Part shown: positions 23,419-32,100 of the stretch, one piece after another
How positions within the stretch are numbered: position 1 is the stretch's first letter
How the letters are laid out: each line of letters starts with the position of its first letter
Source: Clostridium lundense DSM 17049
GTDB lineage: Bacteria > Bacillota > Clostridia > Clostridiales > Clostridiaceae
Reading direction: 5' to 3'
DNA length: 42,485 nt
Assembly (NCBI RefSeq): GCF_000619945.1
Contig: NZ_JHVC01000027.1
Coordinates: 1-42,485, forward strand
Position numbers and translations under genes: made by a program
Notes under the pieces: model-generated
The model's database searches: none
Told to the model about the DNA's origin: nothing
The model's input: only the letters and a program-made list of their open reading frames with translations

Positions 23419-24234
23419 TTATTCCTCAATAAATTGTGTCAATTCTTTATTAAATTTTTCACGTTCATCATAGAATAATCCATGACCACTATATTTAAAT
23501 GGTATAAGTTTTGAATTTTTAATGCCTTGTTTTTGTGCTTCAGCTAATGGAAATAGACAAACTTTATCATGGATACCATGAAGAATTAAAGTTGGAACGT
23601 CTATCTTCTTCATATCAGAAAATAAACGTTCTTCATGTAACCAAGAGTTTGCAACTGCTGCTGTAGCCCAATTGGCTGCCTGTAATCCCAATTGGAAGAA
23701 CCAATCTGAAAAAGGTTCTGATATATGTTGGAAGAAAAACATGTCTCCAAACCCTTGCAACATTTTAGGACGATCGTTATATGTGTCATGAATAATTTGA
23801 ATTACAGCTTCTTTTTTTAAACCATATGGAAAATATGAACGCTTAATAAGGCTAGGGGCAGCTGCTGCAAAAAGGGCAAGTTTAGAGACACCATATCCAT
23901 TGTGCCTTGCCATATATCTAATAGCAATTGCTCCTCCTGTAGAGTGTCCTGCTAGTGTGAAATTTTTTAATTTGAGTGCTTCAACCACACAGCGAACATC
24001 ATCTGATAATCGATCATAGTTATATCCTGTGAAAGGTCTATCTGACTTGCCAAATCCTCTTTGATCTATACCAATACATCGATATCCCATTTTAGGAAGC
24101 TGATTAAATTGATATTCAAACAGCTCATGGCTTCCAGGCCAGCCATGTAAAAATACGATTGTTTTTTTACCTTCTTGATTAAGATCTTCTACGTAAATTT
24201 TTACATTTGATTCTACCTTAACATAATATCCCAT
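23419..24234 (-). CDS. Alpha/beta hydrolase, haloperoxidase/esterase-like
   Basis: A 271-residue alpha/beta hydrolase. Oxyanion motif HGWPGS (30-35), DQRGFGKSDRP (57-67), nucleophile S98 in LAGHSTGGA, acid Asp in ILHGIHDKVC, and catalytic His in YSGHGLFYDE. The HGWPGS and GHSTGG combination is that of the non-haem chloroperoxidase/esterase group, which in practice are esterases. A three-helix cap lies between about 125 and 200. No signal peptide. AGAGG precedes the ATG. Its 3' end abuts an IS scrap but the protein looks complete. Confidence 0.88.
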   Translation of the reverse strand: MGYYVKVESNVKIYVEDLNQEGKKTIVFLHGWPGSHELFEYQFNQLPKMGYRCIGIDQRGFGKSDRPFTGYNYDRLSDDVRCVVEALKLKNFTLAGHSTGGAIAIRYMARHNGYGVSKLALFAAAAPSLIKRSYFPYGLKKEAVIQIIHDTYNDRPKMLQGFGDMFFFQHISEPFSDWFFQLGLQAANWATAAVANSWLHEERLFSDMKKIDVPTLILHGIHDKVCLFPLAEAQKQGIKNSKLIPFKYSGHGLFYDEREKFNKELTQFIEE

Positions 24235-24523
24235 GAAAAAAACCTCTAATAATAAAATTTATTCATTATTAGTTTATTCTATGGGAACTAAATACATGAA
24301 TTATAAAGAGTATATTAATAAAATAGATACATTGTAGTAGTTTTTACTTCTATGTATTTTTCCAATTAATAAATTAAAAATTAAATTAGTATTGAAAAAT
24401 AATAAAAATAAATATACAATTGTATATAAATGGCAATTACATAAAATGGAAGGAGGTTAAGAGAAAAACTGATCTATTCACTCATAATATTTATTTAAAA
24501 ATCGAATTAGGGGGGGATGTATA

Positions 24524-25948
24524 ATGAAAAAAAGATTAACAAAAATAGCAAGTATTATTTTATTAGCATTTTCTATGACACTAACAAATTTCTCAATGAA
24601 TGTAAGAGCAGTTGAACCAAAGGCACAAGGTGTGGAAGGAAATACTGTTACAGAAGAAGTAAAGGATACAAAAGGCACAATAAAATTACCTGCATTAGAA
24701 GAGATAAACAATTCAATAGACTTGGGAGAAGAAGAAGTTAAGCAAGAAGAAGATATAGATAAAATGGCTCCATTAAAGTTTCCAGAAATTAATACTAACA
24801 ATATTACACAGGGAAACAACTATCCAATTATTTTAGTTCATGGTTTTATGGGGTTTGGAAGAGATGAATTATTAGGATATAAATATTGGGGTGGAATAGT
24901 TGATGTTCAAGAAAAGTTAAATGCTTTAGGGCATGAGACTTATACAGCAACAGTAGGACCAGTATCTAGTAATTGGGATAGGGCTTGTGAACTTTACGCT
25001 TACATAGTAGGTGGAACAGTAGATTATGGGGAAACCCATGCAAAAAAATTTGGACATAATAGATATGGAAGGACATATCCGGGTCTATATAAAAATATAA
25101 GCAATGAAAATAAAATACATTTAATAGGTCATAGTATGGGTGGACAAACTATACGTACACTTACACAGCTACTAAGTGAAGGAAGTAAAGCGGAAATAAA
25201 TTGTGGACAAGAAAATATTTCACCATTATTTGAGGGAGGAAAGCATTGGATTCATAGTGTTACTACTATATCTACACCTAATGATGGTACAACCTTATCA
25301 GATGTAATGCCCGCAAAAGATTTAATAACTTCTGCATTCGGTATATTAGGAACAATAACTGGTAAAAACGATTTATTCAGTTCAATATATGACTTTAAAT
25401 TAGATCAATGGGGATTGAAAAAGCAGCAAGGTGAATCTCAACGTGATTATATTGGAAGAGTTTTAGAAAGTAATATTTGGAATAGTACAAAGGATATATC
25501 GACTTATGATTTATCCACAAAAGGTGCACAAGAACTTAATACATGGGTAAAAGCTCAGCCAGATGTGTATTATTTTTCTTGGACAACACAAGCAACCACA
25601 GAATCTATACTTACAGGTCATTCCTTAGCTCAGATTGGGCCAATGAATCCTCTATTTTATGTAACAGCTAACAAAATGGGCAGATATACACGTAATGAAA
25701 AAGATCTTCCTGTAATTGATAAGAAGTGGTTTCCAAATGATGGTGTTGTAAATTGTATTAGTCAAAATGGACCTAAATTAGGTTCTAATGATATTATTGA
25801 GCAATATAATGGTGGAGCTAAAATAGGACAATGGAATGTAATGCCTAGAATTATAAATACGGATCATATGGATATAATAGGTATATTTGGTAACGTTAAA
25901 GACTGGTATATTGATTATGCAGAGCTTTTAAGTAAATTATCAAAATAA
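24524..25948 (+). CDS. Secreted triacylglycerol lipase, family I.5-like
   Basis: A 474-residue secreted lipase. Signal peptide of about 29 residues (KKRL, hydrophobic core, ends NVRA-V), then an acidic linker of about 65 residues, then the catalytic domain. HGF (106-108) is the oxyanion segment; the nucleophile is S204 in IGHSMGGQ. The zinc site of Geobacillus L1/T6 lipases is kept: D152 (NWDRACE), H172 and H178 (spaced 20 and 6 as in those enzymes) and D294 in KLDQWGL. Acid and His follow in NDGVVN and NTDHMDIIG. The family usually has GXSXG with Ala first (AHSMGG), here Gly. It splits long-chain fats outside the cell. GGGGGG lies before ATG; a terminator follows. Confidence 0.92.
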   Translation: MKKRLTKIASIILLAFSMTLTNFSMNVRAVEPKAQGVEGNTVTEEVKDTKGTIKLPALEEINNSIDLGEEEVKQEEDIDKMAPLKFPEINTNNITQGNNYPIILVHGFMGFGRDELLGYKYWGGIVDVQEKLNALGHETYTATVGPVSSNWDRACELYAYIVGGTVDYGETHAKKFGHNRYGRTYPGLYKNISNENKIHLIGHSMGGQTIRTLTQLLSEGSKAEINCGQENISPLFEGGKHWIHSVTTISTPNDGTTLSDVMPAKDLITSAFGILGTITGKNDLFSSIYDFKLDQWGLKKQQGESQRDYIGRVLESNIWNSTKDISTYDLSTKGAQELNTWVKAQPDVYYFSWTTQATTESILTGHSLAQIGPMNPLFYVTANKMGRYTRNEKDLPVIDKKWFPNDGVVNCISQNGPKLGSNDIIEQYNGGAKIGQWNVMPRIINTDHMDIIGIFGNVKDWYIDYAELLSKLSK

Positions 25949-25969
25949 ATATATATGAAATAATGAGAT

Positions 25970-26006
25970 AAAACTAGCTTATTATATTTATGATAAGCTA
26001 GTTTTT
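25970..26006 (+). terminator. Terminator of lipase gene
   Basis: AAACTAGCTTAT pairs with ATAAGCTAGTTT, followed by a T run (to 26006). Confidence 0.85.
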
Positions 26007-26017
26007 ATACTGAAATT

Positions 26018-26734
26018 TTACCAAGGTTTTTTTCCTTCTAGCCATCCTTTATTTCTCCAATATTCTTTGTCTCCATTGCCGTCTGGATAGCTTAGTATAA
26101 ACCTTTTAAATATATTGAACATTATTTTTGTTTTTAGTGGAATATATGTTTTTTTATTTCTCATGGAATTATAAAAATCATGTGTTTTTTGTTGCAAGCA
26201 TTTCTCATATTTTAGTTTCTTTTTTAGGGGCATGTCGCTCCAATTTTGAGCCCGAAGGGTTAAACCATACTTATATACCTTTGGAATTCCCCACTATCTT
26301 AAACTTCTTTCTATTGGTTTTAGTGTATATTTTATACCTGCTCCAGCTGTTGTAGATATTATAAAAGCAGTTTTAGAAAACATTTCTTGTAATGGTTTGT
26401 GACACATAAAAATACATGCAAAATGATCAAGAAAGGCTTTAACTTGTCCGCTTTCAGCCATAGAATAAACAGGTGAAGTTACAATAATGCCATCAGAAAG
26501 TTTCATTGCTTCTAAGATAGGATGAGTATATTTAGAGTGAGGACAATGCTCACCACCATAATTTCCTTTATCCATACATTTAAAACAGCCACAACAAAAC
26601 ATTGGTAAATCCTTAGGTAAATAGAAATCAAAAAAATCATTATCATCAAGTGAATTTAATTTTTCTTTAACTATTTCAATAGTTTTTTCTGTATTACCAT
26701 TTCTTTGACTTCCATGGATTATTGATATTTTCAT
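26018..26734 (-). pseudogene. Flavodoxin/FMN-reductase-like gene broken by an in-frame amber codon
   Basis: The N-terminal part (26294-26734) is a flavodoxin-fold NAD(P)H-dependent FMN reductase type: GSQRNGNT phosphate-binding loop (residues 8-15), CCGCFKCMDKG Cys cluster, VTSPVYSM, and STTAGAG. A TAG at 26294-26296 stops it after ERSLR. The same frame then continues without another stop through WGIPKVYKYG, LTLRAQNWSDMP and on to WLEGKKPW, ending at 26018. The two parts are in phase (501 nt apart) and together give about 237 codons, a normal family length, so a single base change (probably Tyr to stop) broke the gene. The 146-residue head might still be made. Readthrough is possible but unsupported. 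Confidence 0.75.
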
Positions 26735-26914
26735 AACTTATTCACTTCCTTAAAAATCTTTAAGACTGCTAATTAAGGAATGTATTTATTTTGGAATTTT
26801 TTTAAATGACAAATATAATATTACAATAGCAGCAATGAAAATAGGAAACATTATTTATAAATTTAAAATCACAATAGTTTCCACTCATTCCTAGAATTTG
26901 GGTTCTTTCAAAAA

Positions 26915-27514
26915 TTATTTTTCCTCATTATGTACAATCCTTATTAAATTATCTTTATGCTTAAATGTCATTAAGATACAAGCTATTGTAGTAGTAATTA
27001 TTGTTGAAGTAGGTGATTTCATAACAATACACATAACAGGTATTGTTACGCCTAGTGCAATTGACCTAATAGATACTATATTAGTAAACAAACGTAATAT
27101 AAAATGCACTGCAATTCCAGTTAATGTTGGAATTGGTGCAATCAAAATAAAGGCACCAAGCGTTGTATTTACACCTTTACCACCTTTAAAGGCAAGAAAG
27201 GGAGAATAATCATGTCCCAAAACTGTTGCTATTGCAATAATAGAAAGATATATATCCGCTGATACTGGTAAGTTCATAGTGTTAGTCAAATATATTCCTA
27301 AGGTTACAGGAACTATACCCTTTAAAACATCTAATATTTGAGTAATGATAGACAATTTAGTTCCTACAATTCTTTTTACATTCGTTGAACCTATATTCCC
27401 ACTACCTTTAGTTCTTATATCAATTCCACGGAATTTTTTGGTGATCAAATATCCTGTTGGAATTGAACCACATAAAAAAGAAATTATAATTGTAATTATC
27501 ATTATAATATTCAT
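26915..27514 (-). CDS. plsY: Acyl-phosphate glycerol-3-phosphate acyltransferase PlsY
   Basis: A 199-residue inner-membrane enzyme that moves an acyl group from acyl-phosphate to glycerol-3-phosphate, the first step of phospholipid synthesis. The three conserved loops are present: GSIPTGYLI (near 17-25), GSGNIGSTNVKR (near 37-48) and KGGKGVNTTLGA (near 109-120). About five membrane helices; length is normal for the family. ATG follows AGGGTGAG. It is separated from the usual partner genes, and many clostridia carry more than one plsY, so this may be an extra copy. Confidence 0.92.
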   Translation of the reverse strand: MNIIMIITIIISFLCGSIPTGYLITKKFRGIDIRTKGSGNIGSTNVKRIVGTKLSIITQILDVLKGIVPVTLGIYLTNTMNLPVSADIYLSIIAIATVLGHDYSPFLAFKGGKGVNTTLGAFILIAPIPTLTGIAVHFILRLFTNIVSIRSIALGVTIPVMCIVMKSPTSTIITTTIACILMTFKHKDNLIRIVHNEEK

Positions 27515-27534
27515 ATACTCACCCTAAATTCATT

Positions 27535-27723
27535 TTATTTAAATTTTTCCGGAGTTTTAACTTTCATGGATAAAATATAACCACAGTCTGTACAAATGTC
27601 TGCAATAATTTGTGAACCAGTAGACATAATCTTATTAATAGGCATCATATTAGCATATCCAGATAATTTTCCTTGTCCAATTTCCACGCTTCCACATATT
27701 GGACATTGAATATTTTTTTCCAT
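27535..27723 (-). CDS. Small zinc-ribbon protein, 62 aa
   Basis: A 62-residue protein with two CxxC knuckles: C7-P-I-C10 (QCPICGSVEIGQGKLSGYA) and C-T-D-C near 45-48 (IIADICTDCGYILSMKV). This is the simple one-zinc ribbon seen in many small clostridial proteins; role unknown. GGAGGA upstream of ATG is strong. It is 20 nt upstream of plsY on the same strand and probably co-transcribed with it. Confidence 0.7.
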   Translation of the reverse strand: MEKNIQCPICGSVEIGQGKLSGYANMMPINKIMSTGSQIIADICTDCGYILSMKVKTPEKFK

Positions 27724-27884
27724 AAATAGTCCTCCAATACAAATAAATAAAGTTTGTTTAAATGTTTTTTATTAATTAGGTTATATTCTAACATTTTACC
27801 ATTTCATATTACTTATTGGCAATTATATAATGAAGTTTAAATAATAGTTATGTAATAAGAAGATTGTGATACTTTTTAACAGAC

Positions 27885-28046
27885 CTATGAATCTTCATTC
27901 TCGTTTTTATTTTGATGGTTCTTCATATTGTCATATTTCTTTAATGCATTTATTGTTCCATCCTCTACTGCCACTCGAGTAACAAAATAAAGTATTATGA
28001 AAAATACTGTACCTCTTACTATAATATCATCCATTAATATCCCCAT
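27885..28046 (-). CDS. Small single-helix membrane protein, 53 aa
   Basis: A 53-codon frame begins ATG at 28046 behind an excellent AAGGAGGG ribosome site. The product starts MGILMDDIIVRG, has one membrane helix (about residues 9-27, VRGTVFFIILYFVTRVAVED), and ends in a charged Asn/Glu/Lys tail (KNHQNKNENEDS). I do not recognise it. The strong translation signal and clean helix-plus-tail design argue that it is real. It is on the same strand as the zinc-ribbon and plsY genes. Confidence 0.6.
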   Translation of the reverse strand: MGILMDDIIVRGTVFFIILYFVTRVAVEDGTINALKKYDNMKNHQNKNENEDS

Positions 28047-28187
28047 TTTAGCCCTCCTTAATTAAACATTGTATATTTGCTAGCAATTGCTTTACACTAT
28101 TCTAAAATGCTGAATTATCTTTATTACTAATTTACCAAGGATAGTGTTCAAGAGTTCTATTTTATCAAAGCAACTAAAAGCAAATAG

Positions 28188-28418
28188 CTAAGAAATATAG
28201 TTAGAAACTTTCACTTCTATTTTTCCATATTCTTTAGTAAATAGAAAAGGCAAATAAATTATAAACATGCAAATCAAATGTCTTGATTTAATTTGTTCAA
28301 TAATATCTACATTAATCTCAAAACTAGTATTTATATAGGGTGCATTATTTCTTATGTAATTTGCAGCAGTGGTTTTACCAACAGCCATACAACCTTGAAG
28401 TGATAATACTATCGACAT
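28188..28418 (-). pseudogene. Truncated P-loop kinase/AAA-type gene
   Basis: The first 40 or so residues are a P-loop nucleotide-binding start: MSIVLSLQGCMAVGKTTAAN (GCMAVGKTT is a Walker A of small-molecule kinases). The frame ends at residue 76 after a stretch that no longer looks like such an enzyme. Normal relatives are about 170-220 residues. A good ribosome site (GGAGATG) remains. It looks like a 3'-truncated gene. Confidence 0.55.
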
Positions 28419-28485
28419 ATTAACATCTCCATTAATTTAGATTATGTAAATCTATAGTTCGTAAATAAGAAGGTAATGTCAAGAA

Positions 28486-28749
28486 TTAATCTTTAAAACA
28501 GAATCCAACAAAGATTAAGATGATACCCAAAAATAATATTAAATAATTAAGCGATGAGTATTCAAGTTTAAAACCAGGTAAATTCAAAAATTCAAATCCT
28601 AATATTATTAAGCAAAGACCCAAAAGCATTATCTTCTTTCCATTTATATTATGTCTAAACTTGAGGAAAGATAATACTATACCCGAAAATATCATTATGC
28701 AAATAATAGATGCAATTATATAAAAACCAGTAAGACTTACTTGAAACAT
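28486..28749 (-). CDS. Small membrane protein with three helices, 87 aa
   Basis: An 87-residue protein made almost wholly of three hydrophobic helices (FYIIASIICIMIFSGIVLS; KIMLLGLCLIILGFEFL; YLILFLGIILIFVGFCF) with short charged turns. ATG at 28749 is chosen over a GTG two codons upstream because GGTGGAG lies 5 nt before it. Not recognised; no motif points to function. Confidence 0.5.
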   Translation of the reverse strand: MFQVSLTGFYIIASIICIMIFSGIVLSFLKFRHNINGKKIMLLGLCLIILGFEFLNLPGFKLEYSSLNYLILFLGIILIFVGFCFKD

Positions 28750-28755
28750 ATACAC

Positions 28756-29180
28756 TCCACCCCCTCTTACAAGTTAAGACTCATTATTTTACTATTATGA
28801 ATTAATTATAACATAGCATTCGGTAAAATATGGCAATATGGCATTTTTATTATTATGCTAAACATTAATCTATTTAGAAAATTGGTTAAGTAGTATATAG
28901 ATGATAGCAAGGACAATAGTGTTATTTTAATACTAATATCTTTGGTTAAACTAAAAGATTGCAAAGAGTATATAGAATTAGAAGATAAGAGGCTTTTATT
29001 TAGTTGAGAATTGAGAGTAGACATTAGAAAGCTAATAAGAAATTTTCTCCGTATCTGTACCCTGTATGCTGTAATTTGTATTTAAAAAAGTATATGCCAC
29101 TTTTTTTATATGGTAAATCATAGGGCTATCTTATATAATAGTAACATACTAAAAATTTTTGAGAGAAGGTTAAAGAGCAG
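28756..29180. other. Gene-free region upstream of polC
   Basis: A 425-nt AT-rich stretch. I see no convincing gene: the frames that are open lack ribosome sites and family features. A TATAAT at about 29133-29138 is a possible -10 for polC, with no clear -35 partner. Confidence 0.5.
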
Positions 29181-32100
29181 ATGAAAAGAATAAATGAAAT
29201 TTTTAGTGATTATGAAGCAGGGGGAAACATAAACACTGCTGTTGTGGAATCAGTAGTATTAAGTAAAAAAACTAAAACTGTAAAGATGAAAATCAGCTCA
29301 GATAAATATATTGAAATAAAAGAACTTGAACGCCTTAATAAGTTTATTAGAAAAAGGTTTGCATTAGAAGATTCTAAAATTGCTGTAAAGTATGCTGATG
29401 GGACAGATAAGAAGCCGATAGAAGAGGAACTGAAAAATATTATACTCTTAGTGGCAGGGAAATATCCTGCCTTAAAAGCAGTGCTAAATAATAGCGAATT
29501 TGAAGTAATTAACAATACTATAAATTTCAATTTTAAAGTTCCAGTATCAGGTTTTTTAAAATCTATGGACTATGATAAAAAAATCCATAACATCATAAAA
29601 AATCTTTATGGTACAGACTATAAAATAGATTTTGTTGATAAAATAAGCAGCGAAGAATTAAAGAAGATGCAAGAGGATAAACGTGCAAGTGAAATGCTGA
29701 TTATTACAAAGGAAGTCAAGAGCGCCTTAAGCAATAATACCCCTAAATTGAATAAGGAAGCTGGAGAAAAAGGACAGGATATAAAGGGAGAAAGCGACGG
29801 GAAGAAAGGCAATCCATTCTTGATATTAGGCAGAAGCACTAAAATTAGAGAATCTATAATAAAAATCACTGACATTACACCAGATGAGGGAAGGGTTGCT
29901 ATAGAGGGTGAAATATCTAATATAGAAGAAAAGGAATTAAGAAGCGGAAAAACATTAGTTTCTTTTGATTTATACGACGGTTCAAGTTCTATGACTTGTA
30001 AGGCTTTCTGTAAGCCTGGCGAAGAAATTGAGGTAGTATCAAAACTTAAAAAGGCTGCAGGTGTTAAGCTTGTGGGAAATGCAGGTTATAGCAAGTTTAC
30101 CGATGAAATTGAGATTATTGCTAATACTATAGTAGAAACGGAAGGATTAAAGAAAGTTAAGAGACAGGATAATGCAGAGGTAAAGAGGGTAGAGCTTCAT
30201 ATGCATACACAAATGAGTCAGATGGATGCTATGACCAGTGCTACTGATTTGATTAAAAGGGCCATGAGTTGGGGAATGAAATCCATTGCCTTAACGGATC
30301 ATGGAGTGGTGCAGGCTTTTCCAGAGGCACATAAGCTTTTAGGAAGAGATAATCCTGACATGAAGGTTATATACGGAGTAGAGGCTTATTTGGCACCAGA
30401 TAAAAAGCCTTCTATAACAAATCCAAAGGGACAGAGCATTGATACTACTTATTGTGTGCTTGATTTGGAAACCACAGGATTTTCACCAGTAACAGAAAAA
30501 ATTACTGAAATAGGAATAATGAAACTTAAAGATGGAAAAGTAATAGATCAGTTCAGTTGTTTTGTAAACCCTGAAAAACCTATTCCATCAAGGGTTGTAG
30601 AGGTTACTAATATAACTGATGATATGGTAAGAGATGCAGAAACTATAGAACAGGTATTTCCTAAAATGCTGGAGTTTATTAAGGATAGTGTTTTGGTTGC
30701 TCATAATGCCCCATTCGATGTTGGATTCTTAAAGCATAATGCAAGGATATTAGGCTATGATTTTGATTTTACATATATAGATACATTGACCTTAGCACAA
30801 GGGCTTTTTCCTGATTTTAAAACTTATAAATTAGGGAGAATTGCTAAAAATCTTGGTATAAAGGTGGAGGTTGCTCACAGAGCTTTAGATGATGTTGATA
30901 CTACTGTTAAGGTATTTAATGTAATGCTTGAAAAACTAAAGGAAAGAGGAGCACAAACTCTTCAGGATATAGATGTATACAGTGTTGATGAGCAGTCTAA
31001 GAAGGAGCAATATAAAAAGCTTAAAACCTATCATGCCATAATATTTGCAAAGGATTATGTGGGTTTAAAAAATTTATATAAACTTGTATCCTATTCTCAT
31101 TTAGACTATTTCTATAAAAAACCTCGTATATTAAAGAGTATGTTTAAAAAATATTCTGAGGGCTTAATTCTTGGTAGTGCCTGTAGTGAAGGAGAATTGT
31201 ATCAATCAATACTTTTAGGAAAGTCCGATGAAGAAATTGAAGCCATTGCAGCAGAATATGATTATTTGGAAATCCAGCCTTTGGGAAATAATGATTATTT
31301 AGTAAGGCAAGAACAGGTACCAAATAGAGAATACCTAAAGGAAATCAATAGAAAAATTGTAGCTTTAGGAGAAAAGTTAAATAAACTTGTAGTGGCTACA
31401 GGAGATGTTCATTTCATGGATCCTGAGGATGAGATATATAGGCGTATATTGGAGGCAGGACAGGGATTTAAGGATGCAGATAGCCAGGCTCCATTATATT
31501 TAAGAACCACAGAGGAGATGCTTAATGAATTTTCCTATTTAGGAGAAGAAAAAGCTTATGAGGTAGTAGTCACAAATACCAATAAGATAGCAGATATGTG
31601 TGAGCCCATTAGTCCTATTTCCCCAGAAAAAGCCACACCGCACATAGATGGTTGTGAGCAAACTATTAAGGATATAGCGTATGGAAAGGCGCATGAACTA
31701 TATGGAGACCCATTGCCGGAAATTGTTCAGGCTAGATTGGATAAGGAGCTGGATTCCATTATAAAAAATGGTTTCTCTGTAATGTACATTATTGCTCAAA
31801 AGTTGGTATGGAAATCCAATGAAGATGGATATCTGGTAGGGTCTAGAGGTTCTGTTGGTTCTTCGGTTGTAGCATATATGACGGGTATAACGGAAGTAAA
31901 TGCACTACCGCCTCATTACAGATGCCCTAGCTGTAAATATTCCGATTTTACGGATTATGGCATTAAAAATGGCTTTGATTTACCAGATAAAGCTTGTCCT
32001 GTTTGTGGAGAAAATCTAGCTAAGGATGGAATAGACATACCATTTGAAACCTTCTTGGGTTTCAATGGAGATAAAGAGCCGGATATAGATTTAAATTTCT

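Noticed and set aside
26018..26734. Pyrrolysine or selenocysteine decoding of the internal stop
   Set aside because: The stop is UAG, the gene is not a methylamine methyltransferase, and no insertion signal or pyl genes are seen.
28806..29024. Minus-strand 72-codon open frame upstream of polC
   Set aside because: No ribosome binding site, low-complexity Ser/Leu/Ile composition typical of AT-rich spacer, no family features.
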